From contig JAVUNC010000019.1 of assembly GCA_032173965.1 (NCBI GenBank), positions 11,767,234-11,831,233 on the forward strand: 64,000 nucleotides of DNA, written 5' to 3'. The notes under the pieces were generated by a model that worked only from the letters and a program-made list of their open reading frames with translations, ran no database searches and had not been told where the DNA came from. A program made the position numbers and the translations under genes. Origin of the DNA: Sitta carolinensis (lineage: Eukaryota > Chordata > Aves > Passeriformes > Sittidae). Shown piece by piece: positions 26,501 to 41,500 of this stretch (positions are counted from its first letter, which is position 1; the number at the start of each line of letters is the position of its first letter).

Positions 26501-29500
26501 TCCATTCCATGCTGCAGCAGTGCTTTGTGGTAGAATGTTTGTTACAGCTGCTAATTATTATTTTCTGTGAGGCACTTGCCCAATAGCATTTGTGTGTGTG
26601 TGAATCATCTGCAGAGCCTGTGACAGCATTCCAGAAGAGAAGTTAGCTCCAGTGGCTGAGACACTGAGTTTGTGCCAGTGTGTTTCGTGCCTGGGTTGGA
26701 TTGAATGGAAGGAAATATTAGGATTCTTAAGCCCAGCAATCTTGGAATATAAAGGAAAATATAGTTAAAAGTCACCTATTAGTTTTAAACAACCTGGTGA
26801 TAGTTATTGGAGACTGATTTATTCCTAATGTAACTCTAGCTGGGATTTTTTTTTTGTTTTGAAGAATCATTCTTTTGCAGAAGATTAAAGCAAGAATGAG
26901 GTTGATAGTTGGATGTGATATTCAGAATGAAAGCATCATGCTCCATAATTAGCAACTGTGAGCTGCAAACCCAGCAGGGTGAGCTAGACTGTGTGGTGAA
27001 AGAGGGTGATGGTGTGTTGTTGGCAAATGAGGTTCTTCATGCAGAAAACAAAATGCTGGGTTTGCCTCTGCTGTTCCCACACTCTGCACAAAATAGCCAA
27101 TCAAGAAAATTCTTCAGGACTTCTTTTATTAGCACTACCTGGTGATGAAATATTTGCAGATAAACTTTTGATTATGGATTAATTGACTGCTATCTCTACA
27201 GCTGCTGAAGAGTTAGAATGAGAGAATATAAAACCTAACAGTATCTTTCAGGAAATAATCTGTATTTAAAAAGTGCATGTGGCTGGTTTAAATACTTCAG
27301 TCTAATAACCTGCTTTGTTACATCTTTTATTTGCCAAAATATTTCTTCCTCTGTCACAGAACAAAGCCACTGTGCTGTTTCTAGATGCCAGTGCCCAGCT
27401 GTGTATGAAGCATGGAAGCCTGTGCTTCCTGGGGTTATACTGATGGTTTCCCCTCTCTTGATCCTCCTGTCAAGTAAACAAACAAGCAAGTTTAACCACT
27501 TAATATGATTTCAGAAAGAAATCCTTCAGAGAGGATCTGGCAGGAGTCTCTCACCTATTGACTACAAACCAGAGTTTGCCTTTCCAAAGTGGTACTAAAT
27601 GAATGTGTATCAAACTGAGCCAAATTCTCTTGCAGCAAAGCCATGGAAAGAAATCCGTTATTTCATGGCTGTACTATTGGAGCTAGAGCCAAATTTGGCC
27701 TCCTTAGAAATACTCCAATTCTATGTGCCACATGATCCTGCTTATCTCTGTTCCTATGGGATCTTGGAGCAGGTATTAAGGCAAGAGTGATTCCAAAACA
27801 GTGGGGTGGTCAAATCTGAGGGAAGTCATGAGGCATTCTTTGGTTTAGCAGCCTCAGTGAAGGTATTTACTTCAACCTCCCAAAATTTTTAAGCTCTGCT
27901 AAGCAGTAGTTGGGCCTCCCTTTCTCCTCACCTCTGCAACAGACCTCTGTAGCTTTTCTCAGCCAGTAAGTTATTAACGTGCTGCAGCAATCTGGTTTCC
28001 TCACTTGATTATTTCATGAGAAAACAATCAGGCTTCACTGCTGTTTTGGAAACTGTTACATCTGGTAATGTGTCTGGGGTTTTCCTTTTGCAAAACACTG
28101 TTGATTGCCAGTTTGAAAACAGTTATTTCTGGGACCAGTGTGTTCCTGTGGATTTTACTTTTTTTCAGGACACTGTAGTATCCCTGATCACTCTTGTTGT
28201 AGTAACAGAAGTGACTATGCTGATTTAACTCTTGGTTGTCTTTTGCTAAAACACTTTGCCCAAAACAATCCTTGTTCTCCCTCTGTGAGTGTTTGTGGGA
28301 ACATCTCTGGTGTCATTATCATTTATGTGAGTATTCTCCAAAGCTCAGTGTAGTCTTTAAAACGTGTCCCTGTCCAAAATGTGCTTTAGTGCACGTTGAG
28401 TCCTGCTTAAAGGCAAAAAACTAAGACAAAGGCCATGCAGTAAGCCACCTGTTCCACCTTAGCTGTACCTTGGTACAAAGAGCTCTCTTGGGAAGAGCAT
28501 GTGCATCCACAGGAGCTGCAGTTTGTATGGCTTCTTACTCTCTGGATAGCTCCTGAAATCCTACTGCTCAGGGTCATCCACTTGATGTGGAGGATTTTGT
28601 TCATTCAGGGTTTAAATTGGAATAAATAAAACCTAAGGCACTTTCTCTGTCTCTGTCACTAAATGAACTGTAGATGAAGGCTGGTGAAGGGGTGTGGGGA
28701 TGGATGCTTGGAACAGAGCTGAAGCCTTGTTCTAGTCAGCAGTGATCTGGGAAATAGCATTGGGAAAGTTAATATGGAGATGTTGGCATCTCTTGCTAAA
28801 CACTTTTTCAAGTATATGGATTTAAAGTTTTTCAGAATGTTGTTACCTAGATGTTCTGCTCTTGGGGGAATTTTGGAGAATGAAACAGCGTATTAGCTGC
28901 AAGAGAGTATTTTATTAAAATACTTCTTAGCTTGTTTCCTGGCAAGAAACTTTTCAAATATTATTCCTTTCATATGTGCTTGGTAATCTATTCATCTTTT
29001 TTCATAATATTTTTAATATTTTTACAAAACCGGGGAGTGTTTGGAGTTTTTTTTTAAAGGAAATTAAATTCTGGTTTCAGCTAGGGGCTTTTCATTAGAC
29101 TTAGTCTGTAGCATGTGTCTCTAGCATCAGTATCAGCCTGATGCTGGGCTATAATTGACTTTTGCATTCTGTCTGAGCAGAGTTCACCTCAAAACCTAAG
29201 ATCTGAGGGAAAAAGTAATTTGTGCAGATGGTCTTCATAAAACAAAGACAGATTAAATCTGGAGCTGTCAGAGGATTGCTCTTACAGATGCATCTGCTGC
29301 AGAATAATTACCTCTCTTGAGCCCAGTAAGTCAATCAGTGTCTTTTGTGTCTGCAGTGCAAACAATTAAAAGCTAATTTCCTGGTTTTTTAGGTAAACCT
29401 ACAGATTCTCTGACTTTTAGGGGTAATTAGATTTATTTTGATGTGTATCACAGCCCAAAGTGTTCCTGTTGGCCAGCTAGCTGTCTGTAATATAATTTAC

Positions 29501-32500
29501 TTATAGCAAAGATGTAATTTCTTTTCAGCCGCTTATTTCCTTGGAATGGTTTTTGCTAATGAGTTCAAAATCCTTTTGTCTCCTCTTATGCAAATTGCCT
29601 TTAAAAAGCCAAGGTCTCTTCATGCAATCATAAGAAACGCCATTATTAGTATTTATTTCAAGTTTCCTTTAAATTAATTTTTTGCAACATGAGGAAAAAT
29701 TCCCTACTGTAGTCGAGAAAATAAACCCTGATCACAGGCAGTGAGCTGTGTGCACCAAGTGCATGTAGGCAGAGAGGCACCCCACTGAGGTGGGCAGTGG
29801 GTGTCAGAAAGCAGCCTCTGACACTGGCTCCGAATTCCTCTCTGCCAGGTAGCAAAGGGTGCCTTTGTCCCTGCTCTGCAGTCCCTGCTCCCCCAGGACA
29901 CAGCACTCCTTTGCTGTCTTCACATTGACTCTGCTGCCTGCAGTGGCAGAGATTTAAACAGCTTTTCCTGTGCCTTCTTTTCCTCATGACTTGGCAGGAG
30001 CATGAATTGTTGAACCAAAGGTTGGGAAAAAAAAGCTCCAAACCCACCAAAAACCCCAAGGTCTTTTAACCTCTCTAGTACATGGTAGCGTTGGTATGCT
30101 CTTAAAAAAGAAGTGACAAGACCACACCCCACGATTAACCATGCGTGCCTTCTTTAGCGTGGCTTCACGTTGTACTTTGTGCTCTGCTTGTGGCTTAGAT
30201 TTTGGCATTGGATCACAAGCACCATGTCACTAAAATACACTTTTTGTTTCTGCCTCTGTGAGAATACTTTAATCTCTGAGCTGTGTCAAGGCTGTGCTGC
30301 AATACTGGCCTCTTAATTTTTTTGTTAGAGTGACAGTAGCTGCAGAAATGGCACTAAGCCTCTGTGCAGGCAGGCAGATATATTTACTTTATTTTAACTT
30401 TCAGTGGACCTTTACTTTATCCTAATTCAATTGCTTACTCAAGGGCACCAATTTTATTTTATTTTTGTGTGTGCCCTTAATGCATTAAACATTTTTCCAG
30501 CTCAAGGAAGCATCATATATATTTTCCATTGTCTTAAGAGTCACCACTAAACTTCAGCAGTGATTGTGGCCAAGGGGAAGTGGAAGAATGTGGAATTGGG
30601 AAGTGGACTTGTTGTAGAGTGGAGAGAATAAAAAATCTCCTGTGCTATAAACACAGAGGTTTTAAAACCTCAAAGCTGAAGGATCTCCTGAATACCAATT
30701 TTATTTTCTTTTCCTGACTTAGTTTAATTAATGGAAATGCACAAAGACACCTTTTTTGTAATGCAATAATGTTCAAGTCCAAATCACTTTTGAATGTGAG
30801 CATTTTCTGGTACTCTCTTGTATATGCAGCTGCACCTTCTTTAAGAGGCTCAGGTGTTGATGTTCTGTGCAGAAGTGTCCTCTTGCAAAGGTGCTGAGGC
30901 TTTCAGATGGCTTGTGACAAAATGAAAGAGATGAAGGTAGCAGGTTGTCAAGGTAGTGGAGCACAAATTAACTACTTATGTCCTCACATTGCCCACATGT
31001 GAGCTAAAAAAACCCTCTTAAGTACCCTTTGAAGAGAAATCCCAAAGCTTGAGCTGGAAAGGTTCACTGAAGCCTTTCTTTCAGAATTCCATTTTATTTA
31101 GAAATAAATATAATCACAGAATTCAGTCTGTTTGAATTACATACTCCTTAGGCCTTTTAAAACAAAATTCTTGAGCTGATCTTGAATTTCTTGGATTTAA
31201 AAATAGTTAAAAGAAAATTACCCCAAGGCGTGATCTGCTAAATTCTGTGGACTGTCAAATTCCACCCACCAGCCAGTGTCAAATAAGAACCAGGAGACTT
31301 GAGCTTGTACTGGAACACAGCTGTCAGTAGTATCTCCAAGTTTTATATAGGAATTGCCCAGTCTTAAACTTTCCTTTTTATTTGAAAAATGGAATCTACC
31401 TCCACTGTTAGGGATCTGTTTATATCATGCTTACAACATTTTATCATTGAATAAAAATGTAAGTTTTCAGGCATTCATTATGTTAAATATGTGCTTTTTC
31501 CTTTGAATAGGTGAATGGCCATATTAATATGGTTAATACGTTAATTATGTTTGTATTAATGTTTACCAGGAGTGCTGATCAGTATCATTAATTCACTGAC
31601 ATTCTTAAATGTGGTCTCATCCAGATGACAGAAGAGCAATGGGAATTGCTAAAAGGCCCAATTACATTAATTGCTTCACATTTTTTCTAGAAAGAGCTGT
31701 ACAGTCTTGGTAGAGTGATCAATGAACTGCAGATTCTGGACTTGCTGGTGTTTCCTCATATCTGCTTCTGTAGTCTCTCTATCCCCTACTTAGGGAACAA
31801 ATTCTAAGCAAACATGAGCATTATTCATCTCCCTGCTCCATAAAAGTCATACAAAGACTCCCACATCACCTTGAAAAATAATAGTTGGAGAGTGGTTCTT
31901 TACTATTTGTAAATTATCAAAATATTTATACCTGCAAATATCAGATGGGTTAAGTTTTTGAAAGTTTTCTCTCTTTCCCTATCTTGCTACTTGTGTATTT
32001 TGAATGAAATACATATTTTCAGTTAGGCAATCTTGGGGTGTAAGGTGGGTGAAAAATGTTTCATTTAATAAAGGAACAGTGGAGTTGCCCTAACTTGCTC
32101 TGGTTTATCTGTTCTTTTATTCACCTTATTTTGCAGGAATTAATTAATTTTTCTGTTCACAAGTATTTGGTTGCAGTAACTATCACTAACCACAGTTCGT
32201 CAGTAGCTGAAGGAGTTGCTGAAAAGCTCTAAGCAAGTGCTTCAACCACAGCACCATTTCCTGATGAAGTGTGTGCATCCTCCCAGGAGAGCCATCCTGA
32301 TGCTGTGTGATAGTAATACGGGATGGACAACATAATTTTTATTTTGTTTGCTTTGTAAACAGGATTTCAGCTCTCACTTGCCTTCATAATTTACCCAGAG
32401 TTGTGTCCACAATTCATTTGGATGAAATGTTTGATTTGGGGCAGAACTGAGAGGTTTGAGTGCACCCAGATCTGTTCATGGCTAAGATTTTTTTTATAAA

Positions 32501-35500
32501 AAGCAGGACTAATATGCTGTAGAGCTGGGTAAAAGGATGTAAACAAGTCTGGAGTGACTGAAACCTTTTGCTGTTTGCCCTTTGAGGACCAAGCTGGGAA
32601 ATGCCTGCATTGCCAAGCCTTTCTCATGACTGGCTGAGAGGACAAAACTGAGGAGATGGGGATGGAGACTTGCTTGATCAGTGTTTTTTCTTCCTTATAG
32701 CTTTTAAAGTCATACTCCTTGTGAAGGACCTTCTCCCTTCTGCTCTGTACTTGAGGTTTCTCAGTCCATTCAGAAGCACAGAGTACCCCAGCCATGGCAC
32801 CACTTAGAAAACCTTGGGTAGGTGAGTGCAGCCCTGGGGCCTGAGGATTCACTCCCAATATCCTTTTTAACATTATAACCATTTCCAATTTCAGTTTTCA
32901 AGTGCATGGTTTATTAGCCACAGAGCAATTCCTGCAGGAAGCTGGTTGATTAAATGGCAAAACAATTGTATTCAAAGCCCAATTTGCTCTCAGGCTAGTT
33001 CTGATGGAAGAGATTTTCTGTGATTCCCAAAACAGCATGTAGATAATTAAGCAAAAGCCCTTGTGGTTCCCAAGCCTCCAGCATTTGAATGGTCTACAAA
33101 TGTGCCTATTGCTCTAGTCCAATTTCTGTTCATGACTTGATTTTTAGTAATACTGGAGCAAAACTAGATGGCTCAAATATTTATTCAATATGTGCCTTTA
33201 AAGTAGCAAGCCAAAATGTCACAGACTCATGATGAGAAAATACCTCCCAAGTTATTAAACTTGTATCTCGTTTGCTTTTCATTGTAATCTGTGCAGTTTG
33301 CGTTTTCTGTTTCTTGAAAATTACCTTGATGACTGTTTGATGTATCTGACACTGATTTTTCAGTGTCAAGCTATTTCATTTATTAGCCTGTGGGAAGCTG
33401 ATAGGTGGAGATGGGTATCTTGTTCCCATTCTTATTTTTGAGTCTGTTTTTTCATTTTTAATCATTGTCTGGTACACTGGCTCACACTGGCAATGCAAAG
33501 AAGAAAGCCCCAAGCTGTGTGATCTCACAGCCCCCATGGCTGGAGGTGATGTGGGTCTGCTCTTTTCTGTGCCAAGGCACTGGAGGCTGGCACATCTCTG
33601 CACAACCACATCAGGCCTGCAGGGAGACTGGGAAAATGCCTCATTGTGCCTTCAGATTTTCACCAGAATATCAGTAGTTTTCTTTACCTTGGTACCTGCT
33701 ATTTGCTTGTGATTTTTGAGACTATTTCTTTGTTGATTTTATTTTTCTATTCCTGCTTCTAAAAGAAGAGCAAGCCTTTCTGTGTTTGTCTGACGTGCAG
33801 CATATTTTCAGGAGCGTGACACAGACGAGAGGCATGGTTTCAAAGCCATCTTATTGCAGTAAATTCAGGAAGCCACTTCTGCAAATGTTCCTCTGCTGTT
33901 CTTTGTGCAAGATCAATCCTGACTGGAGGTAAAGACCTTTGATCTGAAGAGGTACAGACTGTACAAACTCAGCTGTTTCACTCCCATCTAGAGGGAATCA
34001 GTCCATCTGTAAGCTTTTCTTGCAGTATTCCCACACTGGTGCTTCTGGCCTTAGACAGAAATGAAATATCAGGACCTTAAAACATGATAGCCTCAAGGTA
34101 TTCTCTGGTTCCTCTCCTGTAGAGCTTGCAGTGATCTGCTCCCAAGGAATTAGTAAAGTTAAAGCTTAGGTGGCATTGTTTTCCACAGAGCTAAAATCTC
34201 TTTGGCTCCCTTTAAATTAGGTAAAGAGGATCTGTGTATTCAGCACTCCTGAGAATCAATGCACCAATCTAGATCTGAATCTAGTTCTAAGTTGGTACAA
34301 AGTTAAACAAATTCACACGAATGCACCTAGGAGACATACAAGTCTGTAGGGGTAAAAAATTGAGAGGAAGTTGTGTTTAACAGAGTTTGCACCTTCCTTT
34401 TCCTCATTTGACTCAGTTTTCTACCTCTTTTAATTTTTGGAGCGTTTTCCCTTCCCCACAGCAGCTGTTTTACAATAGATCATCTGTGGTACCCAGGCAT
34501 CAACTCCACATCAGGATTCAGGTCTCCAAGTGCATGACTTCTCATGAAGATGAGTAATGGCAGCATTACAGGTCATAACTCTTTTGTTCTTAAAAGTATT
34601 TACAAGTAGTAGAATTTCACCTATGAGTTAAGAGGGATGCTTGAAAAGTGCCTTGCTTTGCAGTATTTTCTTGGTCAAGAAACTGCATTTCTGCCTGTGA
34701 TTCTCAAGTTCACTGGTGTCCACAGGTGTGTAGAGCTGGTTGGAAGCTGTTGGAAGCAGGGCTGAGATGCCTGTGAATCTCTTCAGTGTAACTTCTGTGT
34801 GTGTTTGTGGGTGTTAAGATTAGTCATTTGGACTTTCAAGTGCTGTAATGGCAAGGGAAGGCAGAGTACACTGAACAGCCTCTCACCCCATCTCCTTTTC
34901 CAGGCTCACACAGTCTGTAAATAAAGCAAATATTTTGCAAAGTTTTATATAATATGTCAGTCCTCTAGCCTGAAGAAGTAAAGAAACACTGTCATGGCAG
35001 GCTCTTTCTCTTGTATTTTAACTGTATGAATAGCATAATTTCCTGTTTTTCCAGGCAAGCTGTCATAAATGTCACTCTCCAAGGAGATGCAGAAGGTAGA
35101 ATTTTTGTTCTGATGTTGGGACTGATGTTGGGACTTGAGCAGTTTATCTCCAGTGAGAGCTGTCTGCTTATTCTTGCCAAAGGCATTAGCTGGAGATTAT
35201 TGGTCCTCTTGATTGCTGAAAATGTGTAACTGAATGAGAGACAAAGTATTTCATATATAAGAAAGGATATTGCTTTAGGCTTTCTTTTCAATAATTGCAA
35301 AAAGAGTGATACTTCCTCAATAATACTGGTAATCTAGGGCTGTTTCCTGTCATTGCCACTGGCCGTTACTGAATATTTCAGAATAAGTGGCAGTTTTCCT
35401 CTTTTTATGTCTGTCCCATCCTCAAAATGGTGTTTACAGCATTCAGTGTACTGCCTGTTGGGCCCCATTCTTGCCTCTATGAAAGGGTTTGTTAAAGCCC

Positions 35501-38500
35501 TGAAAAATGGATTTAGTAACTCTCAGATTTTTGTTTTGCTAGTTATATCTATGATCACTAATTCTTATCCAGATTGATTTTCGAGTCCCCTTTTAATTTC
35601 AGCTCACAGCTTCATCAGTTCTGAGTGACCATGTCAGCAAAATGTCTAAAAGTTCAGTACCTTTCCTTTGTGAGCCTTGCCAGAAACAGAAAGGATTTCT
35701 CCCTGCTTGTCTCTTACCTTAAAACCATGAAGAATGTTGTCTTCAGACCCTCTTCCTCTCTAGGAAAGGTATCCTTGCATGACTTGGGTTCCCAAGGGTC
35801 TCTCTCAGTTCTTGGCTGAAGAGATGGGCATAAAAAATTCTTTTCTGAGCTCTGGAGTTTCATCCCTCTTAGTAAAATAGGGTTCCTTAGGAACTGCTTC
35901 TTGGTCAGAAAGCTAACAGTTCAGAAAGAGCTAACTTACATAATCAGCTGGGGAAAAATGAGAGTAGACAAGACTGGAATTGGCAATTTCTAGGCTGGAA
36001 AAAATATAAACAGAAATAATTATCATTTGCTTCATCTGTGCAATGCAACTAAAGTGAGAAAACTTCTTCAGGCACTATAGAACACAGATTTCCTCCATAA
36101 AATTTTTACAAATCTTTAATAGTGAAAATCATGTAGGCAGGATTGTTTGTCACCTGTTTCAAGCACCAGACTTTTATTCTGAAATAGGATGAGCTTAAAG
36201 ACAAATACTATCTGGGGCTAAATTAGAGCCTTCCACATATAAAAAAGCCAGTACTGCAAGTCACAGATGAAAAGAAGGAAAAATCCATCATTTTAGTAAA
36301 AACTCCTCCTGCTCACAGGAAGACAGAAGTCAAATCTGACTCAAACGGTGAGTCTTCCCTGTGGGCAGAGCAGTGCTGTGGTCGTGGTGATAGGGGCTTG
36401 GCGTGGGTGGGCAGTCCTGATTTTCACCAGCAGAGAAGGCAGAGGCTTGGCCTGGGGATGCTGGTGCTGGATCCTGTCTGCCAGAGCTCAAAAGCCCATT
36501 GAGGTGTTTGGCTGTGGGTAAGGAGAGGCTGCTCCAGCACAGCACTGTCTGTGCACGTGAGCTTGCACGCTGCTGTTCTTACAGTCACTTCCCTGTGCTC
36601 TCCTAGTGCCTAATGAGAAGCTGAGCAATTAGCTCAAAAAGCTGTATCAGAGTTTCTTCAGGGAAATTGGTGCCTTTAATGTTACATGGACACGGTGAGT
36701 CAGGCTGAGTTCCCAAGACTTTGTACGTAACAGGAAAGCAGCAAATAATTGCAGTTTAATTAAACCCTTTGATGCCCTTATCTGCTGGATAATTACTTCA
36801 ATTGACAGTTGATATTTTCAGCTATATAAATTTTTTAAAAATATTTTTTTTGTTCAAAGAAGGTTTACCCTAAATAATAGAATCTTTAACCTTCGATCTT
36901 AAGCGATGTTTGAGGCAAATAGGATGCTTTAGGTTTTTTTACTGACTCAAGAATCATGTAAATTAAACCACTCTAAGTATACCTATTTGAAGAGTTCTTA
37001 AATTTGCTGTTTGTATTTTTAGAATGATTATGAGCTCCAAGGGAAGGAGTTACCTCATGAAAATAAAATCTCAGGCACCCCAGTGTTATGTTGCTGCCCA
37101 TCCCTTCAAATTCATCACATCACCTGTGATCTTTTCAATGACAAGTCCCTGTGTGCTGCTGAACTCGCAACAGATGTTCAGACAGTTACATCCAAAGCCC
37201 ATTGCTCTGGGGCCTGGCTGAGGATGAGCATCCTCAGGCTCTTGGGGCACAGCTCTAAGTGATGGTGTTTATGATCTGCTCCTGCTTCTGCCCATACCTT
37301 TTGCCCTAGCCTGTGGGGCTTGGTTGCTTAGAAACAGATCTGTGAGGTGGCAGTGGTGTTTGTCTCTGGGCCTTCAGCAGATAAAGAGTGTTAATTTGTA
37401 GTTCATATTGTAGCTGACTTTCTCTGTGGTTTATTAAATCCAGTGTGTTTAACCAGTGTGTTCTCTGAAGGCTTTCATTGAGCTGAGTTTCCCAGCTGTA
37501 TTAAAAGCTCGGCGCAGCATCGGATGTGAGCTCTTGGAGCAGGGCAGTTTAATACCAGTGTGACATTTGGAAGAGTGTCTGGGGGAATGCACTGTGCCTG
37601 CATATTGCATTTCAAGAGCACTTTACCATTTGCCAGCGTTTTTATTTTTCTTGAATTTCAGATTCCTAAGGGGTTTAGACTGAAAGGGAAGAGTTTTTAT
37701 GCTTCCCTAAAATAACTGCTTACATCTTATTCCATGCAAATTGAAGCCCCTCCCTCCCCAACTTTTCACACCACAAATGTGCAGCAGAAAGAAGAAAAAA
37801 AAAAGCAGAGAGCCTGACTCAATACTGGGACACACCCAGTGCTATTCCTCTGTCACTGTCCCCCTTTCTACTCCAGTCCCCAAATTCCTCCCTTTTTGCT
37901 GCCTTTTGGCCACCTCTCTTTCTCCAGGTCCCCTGTCAGAGCAGCCAGCATTAGCAGAGTTATTGGCCAGCACTCAGCAGTCAGACACAGCCACATGTGC
38001 CACTCCTGTGGGCTGGGGGATGAAGAATAGAGCTGGTTATGTCATGTGTAAAGCAGAGAGTCTCACAGATCCCATCTTGTGAGCTGCAGCCTACTGCAGA
38101 TGACAACAAGAGAAAGCTGGTTTGTGTAGCACCAGGGAGACAGCAAAGTAGCAAGGCTTTTATTTTCACTTTCCGTTCACAATTTAAATACCCAAAAGAG
38201 CAAATTTGCTTTGCTTATAACAGTCTTTTGGAATTATAATGTCATTGGAAATTTCATTTTGCCTTTTCCCAAGAAGACAACAGCAGTTTTCTGCAAGGCA
38301 GACAAATTGTAATCTCTACAATTATTCAGTACTGTACACCAAAGGCTTTAGGATCTGTCATTTTTCAATGTGATAAGTTTTGTGCAGTATTTAGCAGATT
38401 GATACTTATTTTCTTGATACTTGTCTTTTTGGTGCTATTCCAATTTAAATGTGGTAATAAAAATCCTACAATGCAAATATTTTCAGCTCATGTAAAGGAG

Positions 38501-41500
38501 CGTGATCAGCAGCTCACACATGGGTATTTAACTGTTGTAATCAGAGGAAATGTTCTTAATGCAAGCAAGGGCAATAGAATTTGATCCTTAAATGTCTAGA
38601 TTTGTAATTTGAGTATTCAGGTGTGTGATTATTGGCAGGCTGAAGTGCCTTGTGAGACTGGGGTAGAAAGCTCCTGACAAATTCTCCTAAAATTTCTCCT
38701 TTCTTCCCTGAGCAGAGAGGAATTGTGTTCCCATGATGATACACACACTTCCACTGGAAAGCAGCCAGGTGGAAAGAAAAAAAAAAACCAAACCAAAATA
38801 TGCTTTTCTATGCATCAAATGTCTCAAGTGCTCAATATATGTAGGGAGTTCAGCTGTGTCATGGGACCTGTTCTCACCTCCTGTGCAGATGGATGCATCC
38901 CTGAACTCTTGTTTGGTGTCATTTGGGAGCTCTGCTCTAGTCCAGGTAGTATCACCTCTCCTTGAGCTTTCCTGTGCCATATGGACATGTGTGATGGAGA
39001 GGCAAGAAGGGGTTTTCAAAGAGCAGGGTGAGGGCTGGAGCAACTCAGGGACAGCATCTGTGTGTACTTGTTAACAGCACTTCACAGCAACCACAGACCC
39101 TTTCTTGTGGATGATTGCAGTCGCCCCAGGTAGATCCTGACAGGCTGGTGGGATAAGAGGAATAGTGCAATCTGTGAGAACTTCACTGTGCTTGAACACA
39201 GTTATAAAGAAACTCAAACAGCTACATTTTCTTTATGTGCAAATAATAATATTGCTACATTGTTACCTCAATGAAAGTGGCCCAGGTTCAAAGCAGGATT
39301 TGGTTATGCACTTCAGGCAGTAGGGTTATGTGCTTATACCAGATGGAGCTTTTAAATTTTCATCAGCAGGTTTATAAACACAAGAATATCCTTTTATGTA
39401 CCCCCAGCTCTTTTACTAATTAGCTGCAAATGGTGAACTTCAATTAGCATGGAGTGGAGGAACAGATGAAATAATATGCATTCTTACTTGTTATTATCTA
39501 TCATGTGAGAATGAAGTAGACATTAATAATGACTGTTTCAGTTTTTGGGGCTTTTCCATTGGCTCTTTTTTTCCCCTTTAGTACTTGGTAGCATAAATGA
39601 GTGAAAATAGCTAAAAATAATGAACCAGATTCTCTGATGAAATTGTACTGCAGGCAGAGTGAGAGTTTTCAGCCTTGCTCATCTTTGCCTTGACCCCCGT
39701 AGGAGTTGGGCCAAGCCAACACAAGGGGGTGTGGCAGCTGTGTTGTTAAGTTTGCCATGGAAGGATTTTACAGAGGCATTTATAAAACTACGTTTTTCCT
39801 GCTGCTGGGAGGTGGCCAGAGTGGTCTAGGCTTTGTAGCAGCACTGCTGTGTGTTATGAAAGAATCCCAGCTTTCCTGAGGGGTGCAGGTGCATGGAGAG
39901 GCAAAGGGATTGATGAGTTGAATGCTGTCTTTGCTGACCTACAACGTGTGCTTGTGTGCTCTGTGTGTGCCCCAGTGGGAGGCTCTTTCTGGACCCTGCA
40001 GGCGTCCAGTGACTGTGCTTGTTCCCTGTGGTTTGCAAATCATTCAGGAGATTTGCACCTCTCAACAGCAGTACCAGCTCTTCAGAGGGTATCAGGGAAG
40101 GATCTCTAACTGATAACTTTTAGGCAGGACAAGATTTGGGTGTATTTTCAAATATTGGTCTTGGCACGCAGTTTGAGAATGTATTGGAAAATTGTCAGGA
40201 AAGCTGAGGAAAGGCACCACTTGGCAAAGTATAGATTAGTTCTGGGAATTCTGCATCCTACTTTTCATATCATAGAATGCTAATGGGTTGGAGAGGGCCT
40301 TAAAAACCACGTAGTCCCAACCCCCCTGCCACGGACAGGGACCCCTCACCCTAGATCAGATTGTTCAAAGCCTTATCCAGCCTGGCTTTGAACACTCACA
40401 GGGATGGGACATCCATCCCTGTTGGATGTCTTGCCTTAAGAAGGCTTTGCTGGAAAAGTAATTCACTAAGAGGATAGGACCTACTGTTGGGAAACAGAGA
40501 TGCATAAATCTGAACCAGTAGCTGAAAGAAAACTGTTCTCGCAATAATAACAATGGAATATGTTCTGACTAATCAAACCCAGAATATACCCCTGAGACAC
40601 TTACTGGTCACTTCTTTGGTGGGTTGTGCTTCAGCATAAGTCTGTCAGCTTTGTGGGCCATGCTGACCTTGGAATAAAATGCAGTAGAAGCTCTGAAGTT
40701 GGAAAATACCTGTAAAATCATTGAGTCCAACCATAAACCTCACACTGCCGAGTCCACCAGTGAACCATGTCCCCAAGTGCCACATCTATGTGTTGTTTAA
40801 ACACCTCCAGAGATGGCAACTCAGCCACTTCCCTGAGCAGACTGTTCCAGTGCTTGGCAACCCTTTCTGTGAAGAAATCTTTCCTAATATCCAAACTAAG
40901 ATGGTAGGAGAAAGGCAGAGTAGCATGGCTAAAGTCTCCCCTGATGACACGAAACCAACAGAACTTTTCTTTTCCCGAGTCATGCAGGCTTGGTATGTGT
41001 AGCTGGAGGCAGCTGCTGCTCTCTCACAAACCATGGCTGTGAGGAGGAGGGAGCAGAAGGCCAGCATGACACAGGTCTGCAATTGCCACAGGAGTCTGAG
41101 TCCAAGTGCCACTTGATAGAATTATCAGAGATGCATGAGGCTTCAGTTCTAACTTACCATAGGCTGAGAGATTACTGAGGAAAAATGGACCTGTTCTCTG
41201 ATCTGCTGTTCTGATGCCACAGCTCACTGTTAAAAGAAGGCCACTAAGCTTTTCTTTGTACTGCATTGGAAGTGACACATTGCAAGGGGAGGGAAAGTTC
41301 TATTTAAAATTGCATAATCAGAGATGAAGTGCAATTGAGAAGAAAGATCAAAGATAGGAAGTAGGGACAGAAAGAAAGAGATGAGGTACAGTGTGTCTGC
41401 ACAGACAGCTTAATTTCATGTTAATGAATCTCTGCTTAGGAAGGGAAGGGTGGCTCTTTGTGTACCAGGAGAGAAAAGCAGCCTTCTTCTGCCACACTGA

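Noticed and set aside
31108..31180. AATCACAGAATTCAGTCTG, another CR1-like opening
   Set aside because: No continuing CR1 similarity beyond the first 20 bases.
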